From Candidatus Anammoxibacter sp. (GTDB lineage: Bacteria; Planctomycetota; Brocadiia; Brocadiales; Anammoxibacteraceae), in assembly GCA_021777055.1 (NCBI GenBank), contig JAIQZO010000063.1:62001-126000 (forward strand): 64,000 nt of DNA, written 5' to 3'. Below, in pieces: positions 11,275 through 21,531 of the stretch. A program made the position numbers and the translations under genes. The notes under the pieces were generated by a model. The model was not told the origin of the DNA. It searched no databases and worked only from the letters and a program-made list of their open reading frames with translations. How positions within the stretch are numbered: position 1 is the stretch's first letter; every line of letters begins with the position of its first letter.

Positions 11275-11340
11275 TTTGATGATCTATATTGTGTTTAAAT
11301 GGGATAGTAATTAAAGATAAAATATTTCAATTACAACCTA

Positions 11341-11382
11341 AAAAACAAATCCCCCCACATCACTTATGGATGGGGAACGGGA
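11341..11382 (-). terminator. Weak hairpin with T-tract between PKS genes
   Basis: On the minus strand, CCCCATC and GATGTGGGG can form a stem with a 2-base bulge, followed eight bases later by a run of six T. It could attenuate transcription between the loading PKS and the AT-less PKS. The stem is short, so this is tentative. Confidence 0.3.
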
Positions 11383-11443
11383 AGGAGTGCTATAAACTTT
11401 GACACTCTCCCTAATATCTGCCATTAAGAGACATAGACTTAGA

Positions 11444-11489
11444 AATGAACATGTAACGAATTACAGATATAATACGTTACATGTTCATT
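11444..11489. promoter_or_regulatory. Perfect 15-bp inverted repeat between PKS genes
   Basis: The arms aatgaacatgtaacg (11444-11458) and its exact reverse complement (11475-11489) are separated by 16 bases in the 238-bp gap between the first and second PKS genes. No T-run follows on the minus strand, so a regulator-binding site or RNA hairpin is more likely than a simple terminator. Confidence 0.45.
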
Positions 11490-11512
11490 CCTTAATAATT
11501 TTGAAACATAAT

Positions 11513-14500
11513 CTATCTTTCATTCAACAATGCCTCCAATTTTACAAGCTCCTCTTCAACCGACTTTTCCAATTGAACATCAGGAATATCATCGAAATTC
11601 TCACCGTTATTGTTCCATTGGTGAAGAAGACTATCACTACTTTCATATCCTTTAACAGTGTCAATAATTTTAATTTTATTATCAGAATTAGCAACTGGCA
11701 ATACGGCAGATAACTCTTCCGTTAAATAATCAGTTAATGAAACAATTGACGGATACTTAAAAAGTAAAGTAGCTTGAAATGTCCTTTCCAATCCGGATTC
11801 CAAACGGTTGCGCATCTCCATTGACGTAAGAGAATCCATACCCAGTTGAAAAAACCCTTTCTCTTCGTCAAGCGAATAACTTGAACTAAGTCCAAGGACA
11901 CCGACAGTCAAAGAGCATATATATTCGTGTAAGATATCGCTCCATTTTTCTTTAGGCGCATTTTCGAGTCGTGTCAGAACGCCGCTATCCTCAATCAGTT
12001 CTTCATTTTCAACAGCAACCAAATCACGAAAAAAAGATCGTTGAAACTCATTTGAAAAACTTTGAACTAATTTTGACGGGTTCAATGACGCGGCACTCCC
12101 ATTGGCAACTCCTCGCCGTATTAAAAATTCAAGACACTGCAAAGCCCGGTCGGTAGTTAAGGTTTCAATACCGTGAGCGGCCCACTGCGCTATGCGCTTT
12201 TCGCCTACGGCTTTTGCCATACCAACACTACCCCATGGGCCCCAATTAATGCTCAATCCGGGAAGACCTAAAGCATTTCGATAACGTGCAAGCGAGTCCA
12301 TAAACGAGTTTGCCGCCGCATAATTGCCAAGCCCTGGTTCCGGTAACACAGAAAAGAGAGATGAAAAGAGCGCAAAAATATGCAATTTTTTCCCCTGTGA
12401 TAAAAGATGGAGATTCCATGCCCCCCTAACTTTTGCAGCAAACACCCTTTCAAAAATTTCCCATTCATGATTCACAAGAAGCCTGTCATCAAAAATGCCA
12501 GCACAATGAAAAACACCCATAAGAGGCGGCATGGACACTTCAATTTTATTAAACGCCAGGGCCAGTTCATTTTTATTAGAAACATCAGCGCACATCACCA
12601 CAACTTCGCATCCTTTGTTTTCAAGCCCTTTAATTTCTCCAGTCGCAGTTTCAAGAGATCCAGTTCTCCCAATCAAAACAAGATGTTTTGCTCCGGCTTT
12701 GGCAAGCCATGCCACGACATGCAGACCAATGCCGCCAAGGCCTCCGGTTATTAAATAAGTGCCTTCCGAACTTATCTCAAATCTGCCTATCACATTTGCA
12801 GGCTCCAACGCGCGTGTAAAACGAGCTGAGCGCCTCTGGCCGTTGAGGAAAGAGAGAAACGGTTCCACATCATGCGATTCCCCAAATAGAATCTCTTCCT
12901 GCAACATTTGCAACCCCTGTTCCGGATCCAAAGGATCAATATCCACTAATCGGCAATGAAACTTCGGATGTTCTCGCATAATAACTTTACCTAAACCCCA
13001 GAGCGTAGATTGCGCAACCCCTGAAATGAACTTTGTATCGCATTGTGCCCCCTGTGTGACTAACCAAATGTTAGTGCTCTTAAAATTTAGAGAATTAAGA
13101 GCCTGAATAGTATAAAGAGCCACCCTACACCATAATGCAGACTCATTTTCAATGGTTTCTGCCGCAACATCATTTTCCTGTCCAACAATCTCCAGCCCGC
13201 ACAAAAGTATAATGCCGTTTAAACCAGAAGCAACTCCGGCGTCATTCATTAAATGTTCAAAATCTCCAGCCTTTGTAGAATCAATAGTAAATTCAGCAGA
13301 TCCAGACTGTTCATAGGATTCCCCATGAAATGCAACTGTGCAAATGGCACCATGTTCTCTTAGCATAGAAGCCAACTTCACTCCCAATCCATCCTTATCT
13401 GAAAGAATTATCCACTTTTCACCATCCATTCTGTTTTTAGCAGACGACAGAACATTATCACCAGACACGATCCGCTTTTGAATCCCAACACTCTTCCATT
13501 TCACACTGAAAATATTTTCTTCCTCAACATTTACAGCTGCATAGCTCATACTTTGCTCAGTCAGGGTCTTTAGTAGTCTTGGTGCTAATTTTAACTCTTC
13601 ATCAGTAAAGTTACCGCTTCTTTCCAAAGCACGAACAGTTTCAGAAACGCCTCCCTGGCTTACCAATCCCGCACATCTGTTAAGATGCAATCGTGTGTCA
13701 AGCCAGTATCTTTGCCTCTGAAACGGATAAGTGGGCAATTCAACCCGGTTTTGTTGACAATGGCGGTAAAAATTTTGCCAATCTATATCAACCCCGTTAA
13801 CGTACAGGCTACCTAAACTTAAAAGCATCTGGCCCCACTCTGACGTTCCCTCATTCAAACTATGTTTCCATAGCGAACGATTTGGATTTTCCAACCGACG
13901 CCCCATTCCTGTCAATACTGGTTTTGGTCCTATCTCCAAAAACGTCTCATATCCTGATCTGAACAACGTTTCCATTCCTGATGCAAACCGGACCGGCGAT
14001 ACCACATGCCTTGTCCAATAGTCTGGATCAGCGATTGCAGATCCGGCAATGGAACCAGTTACATTTGAAATAACAGGAATTACCGGAGTTGAAAATGATA
14101 TCTCTCTGGCAATTTGCCTAAACTCGTTTAACATAGGCTCCATAAGCGGAGAGTGAAAAGCGTGGGACACACTAAGCTGTGTAGCAGAAACGCCCTTTGC
14201 GCTAAGGTCGTCTATAACTTTCTGTAAAGCATTAATACTACCGGAGACAACAGTGATATTTGGCCCATTAACTGCGGCAATGGCAACTTTATCCGTATAT
14301 GGTGCGATACTCTTGGCAACGGTTTTTTCATCAGTAAACAGCGCCCACATTTCTCCGTTTCGAGGCAACGCGCCCATTAAACGTGCTCGGTTTGCAATCA
14401 GTTTTAAACCATCTTTAAGCGAGAATACACCAGCAACGCACGCAGCAACAAATTCTCCAACGCTATGTCCAATCACAATTTGCGGCTTAATCCCCCATGA

Positions 14501-17368
14501 CGCCCATAATCCCGCAAGAGCATATTCCAGAGAGAACAAGGCGGGTTGTGTATACTGAGTTTGATCCAAAGGCGAAGTTTTGCCAGAAGACGGATAAATA
14601 ACATCAAGAAGGGGCGTTTCCATAAATTCATTAAGCAGATCCCCGCATTCATTAATGATATCGCGAAACAGAGGTTGGGTTTCATAAAGCTCGCGGCCCA
14701 TATTAACATATTGAGCCCCCTGACCAGTAAAAAGAAACGCCATATTGCCAGCTTTACGCGCTTCTTCATATGAAACAATTAACCCTTCACAGGCTTTGCC
14801 GGAAAGAAAAGAGTTTAGATTTCCTGCCATATCGGCTGCAGATTCCGCGACAATCGCAAAACGATGATCAAAATGTGCCCGTCCAGAGTTAGCCGTATAA
14901 CAGATGTCCGCCATGGAATCATCATTGCGCAACCTCAAATAAGCCTCATATCTTTGCGCAAGCTCCTTTAACGCGTTTCCATCCTTTGCGGACAATACAA
15001 GAAGATGGCGCCGGCAATCAGGAATATTTTGACGATGTGTATTTATAAATTCATCACCCGCCTCTTCCAATATCAGATGGGCGTTAGTCCCACTAAAGCC
15101 AAAGGAACTAACACCGGCTATATGCTTCTTATTCGTGTTATTCCTGGGCCATTCCATACCTTTCATTGGTATATTAATAGCGTTCTTTTTATTCCCCATG
15201 AGGGGGTTTAGTTTCTTGAGATGGAGATGCGCGGGGATATAACCGTTGCGCATTGAAAGGACGGTTTTAATCAGTCCCGCAATTCCCGACGCGGCCTCGG
15301 CGTGGCCAATATTAGTCTTTACCGACCCAATAAAGAGTGGATCGTCATCTGACCTGCCTGGAGCAAACACATTTTCGATCGACTTAAACTCCACCGGGTC
15401 GCCCAACTCAGTACCAGTACCGTGCGCCTCAATGTACGAAACATCTTCCGGTTTTAATCCGGCATCTGACAAAGCCTTGTGAATAACCGCCTCCTGGGCA
15501 ATACCATTGGGGGCGGTAAGCCCGTTGCTCGCACCATCATGGTTAAGCGCGCTACCGCGCACGACCGCGAAGATATTGTCATTGTCAGCAATTGCATTAA
15601 GAAGCGGTTTTAAAACCACAGTGCCACACCCTTCGCTACGCACATACCCATTTGCATCAGCGTCAAACGTTTTGCACCTCCCATCAGGAGAAAGCATTCC
15701 TGCCTCTGAGAAAGCAAGATTCAATTCAGGCGACAATAAAAGATTAACACCGGAAGCAATGGCAATGTCACACTCATTATTGAGCAAACTTTGCCGCGCC
15801 ATGTGGACTGCCGTAAGGGATGAAGAGCATGCTGTGTTTACAGAGATAGCAGGCCCATTAAAACCGAAAACATACGACACACGCCCAGCAATAAGAGAAG
15901 GAGAAGAGCCTGTCGCAAAAAAGGAATCCAACCCCTCTTCGCCATTATACTTTATCTGCAATAACTCATAATCATTTGAAAACACGCCAACGAAAACGCC
16001 TGTTTGCGAACCGACCAGAGATTCAGGGTTTATTCCGGCATTTTCAAGAGCCTCCCAGGTTAATTCCAACAAAAATCTTTGTTGCGGATCAATATTTACT
16101 GCTTCCTTTGACGCAATGTTAAAAAACTGAGCATCAAAAAGATCGATATTGTTTAGGAACCCTCCATACCTAGCAGCGGCCTTCCCCCCTGATCTCCCGC
16201 TATAGTCAAAATATAGGCCCATCTCCTTTCGCTGCTCTGGAATCTCGGTAATCACATCTTCGCCGTTGCGCAAAAGACGCCAGTATTCATCTATTGTATT
16301 AACCCCGTTGGGGAATCGGCATGCAATACCGATAATGGCGACAGAATGCTCCGCATACGGCAACTTATTTTGAATGTTGTTAACGGAGATAGGTTTTGAA
16401 AAGGAAACAGATTCTGAAACGTTCTGATTGACTTCACAGGATTGTGAGGTTTTATCTTTAGGGAAAAAATATTCGATAATGGAATCAGGATTTGAATAGC
16501 GGAAAAAAAATGCTGGATCTAAATCTGCCCCGGTTTGGCGGCAAAGAACCATTCTAAGACCAAAAAGATCAAGTGAACTAAGCCCCATGTCAAGCAAAGC
16601 TGTTTTTGTCGAATATGCGGTTGACTGGCGTGTACCCATTATGGAGCAAACAAATTTCTTTATCGCAGTTGCCAAGCTTTCTCTATCATTGTGTTCCAAA
16701 ACCTCTTTATGTTTTGATTTGAATAAAGAGAGTTCCGTTTTATCATATTGAACCAAGATACCATTGCCCAGATTATCAACATCTCGTGGCCGAAACCCTG
16801 GGACGATATCTACAATCCTTGCACCATGGCATTCATGAAAACGCAATATTTTATCAACTAATTGGCCCCGTTCATCACGTTTACAAATATAATCCTCCAT
16901 CAAAACACCCGGATGGTCAACGAAACCCTGGCAAAGCGATACCGCAATTACACGCTCAAGGCCTTCATCTTCCAGACAATGGCGGAGCATGAAATTCAAC
17001 AACTGGTCTCCCACGCCCAGATGTCTCATTGACGGTAACACGTTTACTGCCAGCAGTTGAGCAATCACACCGTTGTCTGTATGGATCGATGAAACATTGT
17101 CATAATTTACCCCATTTAAACAATCGATCCCTCTTATTCGCTGAGAATAAATAGCCCCCACGACCTCGCCGTTAATCTCGCAAACAACCTGACCATCCCG
17201 ATATAGAGTAATTCGGTGCCTAATCTCATCCTCTGGAGCCCTTAATGGTTCAGGCCAGCACTCATTCTCAAGCTTAGTTAAACCCGGAATGTCGTTTAGG
17301 CAAGCAAATCGTATATTGTCATCATTTACGTTAGACAAACTATTATAACTACTCATAATTAAAGACAA
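11513..17368 (-). CDS. Polyketide synthase loading protein, GNAT-ACP-KS-AT-KR-ACP
   Basis: 1,951 residues, the probable first protein of the assembly line. Residues ~16-210 form a GNAT-like domain, the type used as a chain-initiation domain in PKSs such as CurA. A loading ACP follows (MGLSSLDL, Ser 265). The extension module has KS (342-765; VNTACSSS, Cys 514, with Asn where Asp is usual), AT (GHSVGEF, Ser 969; HAFH, malonyl-type), a structural half-KR, a catalytic KR (GGLGGIG near 1542; SS-x12-Y with Tyr 1683) and ACP (QLGMDSL, Ser 1846). There is no DH, so the module should leave a beta-hydroxy group. The last ~25 residues are an acidic helix that probably docks to the next protein. The start ATG at 17368 follows an 807-bp gap without genes. 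By analogy the starter is acetyl or another short acyl group; this is inference. Confidence 0.93.
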   Translation of the reverse strand: MSLIMSSYNSLSNVNDDNIRFACLNDIPGLTKLENECWPEPLRAPEDEIRHRITLYRDGQVVCEINGEVVGAIYSQRIRGIDCLNGVNYDNVSSIHTDNGVIAQLLAVNVLPSMRHLGVGDQLLNFMLRHCLEDEGLERVIAVSLCQGFVDHPGVLMEDYICKRDERGQLVDKILRFHECHGARIVDIVPGFRPRDVDNLGNGILVQYDKTELSLFKSKHKEVLEHNDRESLATAIKKFVCSIMGTRQSTAYSTKTALLDMGLSSLDLFGLRMVLCRQTGADLDPAFFFRYSNPDSIIEYFFPKDKTSQSCEVNQNVSESVSFSKPISVNNIQNKLPYAEHSVAIIGIACRFPNGVNTIDEYWRLLRNGEDVITEIPEQRKEMGLYFDYSGRSGGKAAARYGGFLNNIDLFDAQFFNIASKEAVNIDPQQRFLLELTWEALENAGINPESLVGSQTGVFVGVFSNDYELLQIKYNGEEGLDSFFATGSSPSLIAGRVSYVFGFNGPAISVNTACSSSLTAVHMARQSLLNNECDIAIASGVNLLLSPELNLAFSEAGMLSPDGRCKTFDADANGYVRSEGCGTVVLKPLLNAIADNDNIFAVVRGSALNHDGASNGLTAPNGIAQEAVIHKALSDAGLKPEDVSYIEAHGTGTELGDPVEFKSIENVFAPGRSDDDPLFIGSVKTNIGHAEAASGIAGLIKTVLSMRNGYIPAHLHLKKLNPLMGNKKNAINIPMKGMEWPRNNTNKKHIAGVSSFGFSGTNAHLILEEAGDEFINTHRQNIPDCRRHLLVLSAKDGNALKELAQRYEAYLRLRNDDSMADICYTANSGRAHFDHRFAIVAESAADMAGNLNSFLSGKACEGLIVSYEEARKAGNMAFLFTGQGAQYVNMGRELYETQPLFRDIINECGDLLNEFMETPLLDVIYPSSGKTSPLDQTQYTQPALFSLEYALAGLWASWGIKPQIVIGHSVGEFVAACVAGVFSLKDGLKLIANRARLMGALPRNGEMWALFTDEKTVAKSIAPYTDKVAIAAVNGPNITVVSGSINALQKVIDDLSAKGVSATQLSVSHAFHSPLMEPMLNEFRQIAREISFSTPVIPVISNVTGSIAGSAIADPDYWTRHVVSPVRFASGMETLFRSGYETFLEIGPKPVLTGMGRRLENPNRSLWKHSLNEGTSEWGQMLLSLGSLYVNGVDIDWQNFYRHCQQNRVELPTYPFQRQRYWLDTRLHLNRCAGLVSQGGVSETVRALERSGNFTDEELKLAPRLLKTLTEQSMSYAAVNVEEENIFSVKWKSVGIQKRIVSGDNVLSSAKNRMDGEKWIILSDKDGLGVKLASMLREHGAICTVAFHGESYEQSGSAEFTIDSTKAGDFEHLMNDAGVASGLNGIILLCGLEIVGQENDVAAETIENESALWCRVALYTIQALNSLNFKSTNIWLVTQGAQCDTKFISGVAQSTLWGLGKVIMREHPKFHCRLVDIDPLDPEQGLQMLQEEILFGESHDVEPFLSFLNGQRRSARFTRALEPANVIGRFEISSEGTYLITGGLGGIGLHVVAWLAKAGAKHLVLIGRTGSLETATGEIKGLENKGCEVVVMCADVSNKNELALAFNKIEVSMPPLMGVFHCAGIFDDRLLVNHEWEIFERVFAAKVRGAWNLHLLSQGKKLHIFALFSSLFSVLPEPGLGNYAAANSFMDSLARYRNALGLPGLSINWGPWGSVGMAKAVGEKRIAQWAAHGIETLTTDRALQCLEFLIRRGVANGSAASLNPSKLVQSFSNEFQRSFFRDLVAVENEELIEDSGVLTRLENAPKEKWSDILHEYICSLTVGVLGLSSSYSLDEEKGFFQLGMDSLTSMEMRNRLESGLERTFQATLLFKYPSIVSLTDYLTEELSAVLPVANSDNKIKIIDTVKGYESSDSLLHQWNNNGENFDDIPDVQLEKSVEEELVKLEALLNER

Positions 17369-18175
17369 TTAACCGCGAAAGATATAGGATTTTGTAGTTT
17401 ACAAACAACCCCGCCTTACAAAACTATCATTTGCACTGCTGTTAAATGTAACTAAAATCATATCGTCATTAAAAACCTTATTATTTCACAATACTTGAAA
17501 CATTTAGGGTAAGTTCAAATTGTTTGTAGAGAAAGATGAACAGTTTTGATGGTTCTTTTATTGAGACTTCGTTATATTTATCGTTGGGGTATTTTGCATT
17601 TTCTTCTTGTTTTTATGCTTTTTTATCCTGCTGTATATTGTTGTTATGGGAATATCGTGCTAACTTGATACTGCACCATAATTATTAGTAGTTTCAATAC
17701 ATTCTTTTACTACTTGTTTTTTTTAGGTCTTCAATAAATTATAACAAAAATGGTTATACGTTTCATATATGATGCCTCCTTACCCTGGCAATATGTTGTA
17801 CGGTATCACATGACAAAGTTTACGAAAGACTCAAGAGTACAAATTGTGTAAATTATTGTAACATTATTACTTAACAGGTTACATTTTGTAAGGAATTCCC
17901 TTACAAAATGTTTAGTAAACTCCCCATAAAAAAAAATTTTTTTTCACTATTTAGATGGATGTGATCGTGAAAGACAGACCGATTACCTTAGATTCCTTAA
18001 TATTGCTTTCGAATCATTAAGAAGTAGTAAAAAAAGAAAAAGCCATACAAAATATCAACAAATTCCTTAGCATACCCACTCCTTATTTAGAAATGAGACA
18101 AAATTTATCACCGCACTTTAGATTAAAAAAGTAGAATTTTAAACTTTGTTTTGCTTCAGTCTTACGTTCCCAAAA
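17369..18175. other. 807-bp intergenic region upstream of the PKS operon
   Basis: No convincing ORF. It is strongly AT-rich and contains the perfect palindrome at 17881-17911 and an A9/T9 tract near 17930. As the PKS reads leftward from 17368, this region should carry its promoter and control elements. I see no repeat shared with other intergenic regions. Confidence 0.6.
17881..17911. promoter_or_regulatory. Perfect 13-bp palindrome upstream of the PKS operon
   Basis: The arms acattttgtaagg and ccttacaaaatgt are separated by five bases (aattc). It lies about 510 bases upstream of the first PKS start codon and 265 bases past the SagB-like gene stop. No T-run follows in the sense of the upstream gene, so it is a candidate operator or RNA hairpin rather than a canonical terminator. 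Confidence 0.45.
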
Positions 18176-19825
18176 TCATTTCCCATTTTTCTCCAAATGG
18201 TGGTATGGAGGCAGTGTTGTCAGCCGCTCATCTTCAACCGAACCACCTACAGTAAAATGGTAAAGGCTTTGGTAGGAATTATCTCTAAACCCAAGCAGTT
18301 GATGTACCAAATCATCATAAAAGCAACCTATGCCTGTGCCCCGTACGGAATATGCCTCTGCTTCCAGATAGAGAACTTGTCCAACCATACCTGTCTCCCA
18401 AAAGAGATGACGATATAGATATGGAGCCTTCTCTATATTTCCCCTGAACCTTGCAATCATTCCTACAGAAAATGAACTGTCACCGGCAATGTCCTGATCA
18501 CAACTTACCATTTGAGCTTCTGCTTTGCAATCGCATCTCTTTAGAATATATAGGGGTAATGTGTCAGGAATAGAATCCGGTTTCTCCCATAACAACCCAG
18601 GATCAGTACCAGATTTAATATCTTCAAAGTGATCTTCATTACGTACAAGAAAGTATAATCCAGAATCCATATCTGTAACGCGATGAACAAATATCACCAT
18701 ATGTACAGATACCTCCCCTAACTCCAGATCAAAGGGCGCGCACTTATCTCTAGGCATAGTCCTGTCCATTATAGACAAAAACTCTTCTCTGGTTATAGAT
18801 GTCTCTCCGTCATATGTCTGGCCGCTTCTTCTCTGCCGAATAATCTTCGCAGCTTTTTTGTCAACACATTTGCCGTCAAGAAACGGATAACTATTATACC
18901 TGTAAACCTTTTCATCCGTTCTCGGCTTTTCTGTCCACAATGCAGCTTGGTCAATAATATTCCAGTCTACATGATCCCCACTTAATGGATTTGGCTTTCC
19001 GACAAAAGGAAGGGATCTAAATTGCAACAACGATTCATTATCCATAGAACGGGGAATATCCATATCTGTATTCTTACACACAAATAAGAGAAGGTCCGGA
19101 TGTTCTTTCTCAAATTCAACCCATTTAGTCTTTGAAAAACCCAGCATGGTCTCGATATCTTCACTCGAAAGTGTATTCAGATATGTAACTCGCCACCCCA
19201 GAAGGTTTGCTGAAAGGCTGAGACAGGCCATTGCATGTCCAACATCATGATTACAATATCTAAACGCTCTCTCCCCATACTTCCATGATTCGCGCCAGAA
19301 AATTGAACTCAGTCCTACAAAAAATCCGTCAATATTAAAATGAGTTCTTACACTATCCCAAAACGGAGCATCGAATCCCGCCCGGGCAAACAGGGCATGA
19401 AAATATGGATTGTAGTGAAACACGCCTCCTTTGTTGCCCATTTCAGGCATTGGAGGAAGGATTAGGTATAGCTCGGTAGGGTGCAGATTTCCGCTGGAAG
19501 GGTTCATCCTCAATGCCCAGGATGATCCCTGAAACGATTTCCATGCAGATATCCCCATTGACAGCTCAATAAACGCCCCTATGTTATTAAACATTATTTC
19601 CTGTGTATGGTTTTGACCTCTTTCGTACAGGCATGTATATGCAGCATCCGAATCTTTCTTGCTTAAAGGAAAACCTAAAGCAGGGCACCCTTCAAACACT
19701 CTAAAGGGTTCCGGTTGATTTTCCCAATCCATAAACCCTGATGATTTTGCATAACGGTATGGAGAGTGTTTTGTCTCTTCATGGTAAAGTATTGTTTTCT
19801 GAACCAGATTATTTCCCATAGCCAA
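18176..19825 (-). CDS. SagB/ThcOx-type nitroreductase-like dehydrogenase, two-domain
   Basis: 549 residues, about twice a single nitroreductase domain. The first half carries SSWALRMNPSSGNLHPTELY (~105-125), the signature of SagB-type FMN oxidoreductases. The second half begins near RQRRSGQTYDGETSITREEF (~335) and ends with a degenerate nitroreductase core. Family members oxidise azolines in peptide natural products, but many standalone copies have unknown substrates. The start is TTG at 19825, with AGGA six bases upstream; an in-frame ATG lies at 19819. The gene reads toward the PKS and lies 807 bp upstream of it, so a tailoring redox role is possible but unproven. It is the last gene of a probable four-gene run (MFS, lipoprotein, pcm, this gene). 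Confidence 0.8.
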   Translation of the reverse strand: MAMGNNLVQKTILYHEETKHSPYRYAKSSGFMDWENQPEPFRVFEGCPALGFPLSKKDSDAAYTCLYERGQNHTQEIMFNNIGAFIELSMGISAWKSFQGSSWALRMNPSSGNLHPTELYLILPPMPEMGNKGGVFHYNPYFHALFARAGFDAPFWDSVRTHFNIDGFFVGLSSIFWRESWKYGERAFRYCNHDVGHAMACLSLSANLLGWRVTYLNTLSSEDIETMLGFSKTKWVEFEKEHPDLLLFVCKNTDMDIPRSMDNESLLQFRSLPFVGKPNPLSGDHVDWNIIDQAALWTEKPRTDEKVYRYNSYPFLDGKCVDKKAAKIIRQRRSGQTYDGETSITREEFLSIMDRTMPRDKCAPFDLELGEVSVHMVIFVHRVTDMDSGLYFLVRNEDHFEDIKSGTDPGLLWEKPDSIPDTLPLYILKRCDCKAEAQMVSCDQDIAGDSSFSVGMIARFRGNIEKAPYLYRHLFWETGMVGQVLYLEAEAYSVRGTGIGCFYDDLVHQLLGFRDNSYQSLYHFTVGGSVEDERLTTLPPYHHLEKNGK

Positions 19826-19936
19826 TTTATTTCCTATAGATAGTACCTAAAATACCCAAAATGATAGTCTAAAGAGTTCGGAATACAAACTCAAAAATTA
19901 GTAGTGAGGATAATTCGTTTATCAGTCTTTACATAT

Positions 19937-20602
19937 TTATGGTCCACTCCTTATTAAAGGAACAAATCGTACGTAAAGCTTATTTTCTGTTCTAAGACAA
20001 CCATTAAGATCTTTGGTTATAAGTTGCAATATCTGATCCCCGTCTCGTCTTCCGGTAGGTATAACCATTATACCTTCGTTTTTCAGCTGATTTACTATTT
20101 CAGATGGGACCTTTTCAGGTGCTGCGGTAACTATAACCCCATCATAAGGTGCATGTTCCGGCCAACCGTTGTATCCATCTCCAATAATCACCTCTATATT
20201 ATCATACCCAAGCATTTTTAACCTGTTTTTCGCCAGCGCACCCAATTCGTCTACAATCTCTATTGTATAAACTTTCTTTGCAAGCAGAGAGAGGACCGCA
20301 GTTTGATATCCCGATCCAGTCCCTATTTCTAAAACAACGTCATCCTTGCCAATATTCAATAGCTGTGTCATTATTGCAACGATGTAAGGCTGAGAAATAG
20401 TCTGCCCATAGCCAATGGGAAGAGGCTCATCTGCATAACTACACCCCTTAAGGTTCTCAGGAACAAACTCATGCCGTGGAACCTGTTCCATGGCATTTAG
20501 TACATATCTATCTTTAACACCACGAGCCTCTATCTGATCTTTAACCATTTGCAACCTCTCAGATCTAAAGGCACAGTCATTATCTGTTATATATTTTTTC
20601 AC
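19937..20602 (-). CDS. pcm: Protein-L-isoaspartate O-methyltransferase
   Basis: 221 residues, normal length for PCMT. Visible motifs are the N-terminal [20 protein letters not shown] and VPRHEFVP, the [15 protein letters not shown] motif, and the SAM-binding [16 protein letters not shown]. The enzyme uses SAM to methylate isoaspartyl residues in aged proteins, in the cytoplasm. The start is GTG at 20602. It lies 94 bp downstream of the lipoprotein gene and 111 bp upstream of the SagB-like gene, all on the minus strand. Confidence 0.95.
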   Translation of the reverse strand: MKKYITDNDCAFRSERLQMVKDQIEARGVKDRYVLNAMEQVPRHEFVPENLKGCSYADEPLPIGYGQTISQPYIVAIMTQLLNIGKDDVVLEIGTGSGYQTAVLSLLAKKVYTIEIVDELGALAKNRLKMLGYDNIEVIIGDGYNGWPEHAPYDGVIVTAAPEKVPSEIVNQLKNEGIMVIPTGRRDGDQILQLITKDLNGCLRTENKLYVRFVPLIRSGP

Positions 20603-20696
20603 TTTATCAATATCAGTTAATTTATTTATCGGGTTGCATAACTATCTATCTCTAAAATCTCTTATTAACATACATGTAAAAAATTATACATGTCCA

Positions 20697-21479
20697 TTAA
20701 TTACCCTTTCGTCTAATCTTATTAAGCTCAGAGCTTTTATTTTCTTCATCCGCCGGAGAATCTAACTTTTCATTATGATCAGCTAATCCCACATCAGTTT
20801 TACCTGATTTTTTCTTCAACCCTTCAATTTCACCATCAGGGTTATCTAATTCTCCATCAGTTTTACCTAATTTCACTCTCAACCCTTCAATTGCCTCTAT
20901 TATCTGTTTACGAGCCAAATCTCTTTCATCAAGGTCCTTTGAACTTTGAGCTTTTACCTTTATATACCATATTGTCTGCGTTGATTTGATATCAACATAT
21001 TCTGCATTAAACATTACCATCATCCTTGGAATAATGGTGGGATACAAAAAGCCAAATCTTTTGAAAGTCCCTACAATTATAGCATCAGCGCCAAAGGTTT
21101 CTGCAAATGCTTTATAATCTTCAAAACCCTCCATATTACTGTATTTAGGCTCTTTAAGCTTTTCCATAATAACCTGACGGTCAACAACATTAAACATACC
21201 TGATTTAGAAAGCTCTTTTGACAAAATATTTGGAATTATGTAACCTGCGCCGGGGTTACTAAATAGACCCGCAACAAACGGTTTTTTCTTCTTTTTTGAT
21301 TTTTCATGTTCAAAATCAAGCACAGCAACCGTCGGTTTTTGTGTTTTATTAAACTGCGAGACCACCCTTACCTTTGTTCGTAGTTCATTAGAACACCCCG
21401 CAATCCCTATAAAAGATATTAATAAAAGAATTATAACAAACCTAGAAAAAGAGAGCCTGAAGAATGATATTAATTTCAT
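20697..21479 (-). CDS. Outer-membrane lipoprotein, CsgG/LpoB-like
   Basis: 260 residues. The N-terminus is a lipoprotein signal (hydrophobic ~14-28, lipobox IAGC). The body (KPTVAVLDFEHE, followed by LSKELSKSGMFNVVDRQVIMEKL and FGADAIIVGTFKRFG) has the fold signature of CsgG/LpoB/FlgO-type proteins, which assemble secretion pores or bind cell-wall synthases. The C-terminal ~60 residues are charged and carry an imperfect repeat (GKTDGELDNPDGEIEGLKKK then GKTDVGLADHNEKLDS), probably unstructured. The length is close to CsgG, but no pore-specific feature can be confirmed by eye. The exact role is unknown. Confidence 0.7.
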   Translation of the reverse strand: MKLISFFRLSFSRFVIILLLISFIGIAGCSNELRTKVRVVSQFNKTQKPTVAVLDFEHEKSKKKKKPFVAGLFSNPGAGYIIPNILSKELSKSGMFNVVDRQVIMEKLKEPKYSNMEGFEDYKAFAETFGADAIIVGTFKRFGFLYPTIIPRMMVMFNAEYVDIKSTQTIWYIKVKAQSSKDLDERDLARKQIIEAIEGLRVKLGKTDGELDNPDGEIEGLKKKSGKTDVGLADHNEKLDSPADEENKSSELNKIRRKGN

Positions 21480-21531
21480 GATAATTTAACTATAAAACCA
21501 ATTTACAAAAATATACTAAAACTCCATATTC

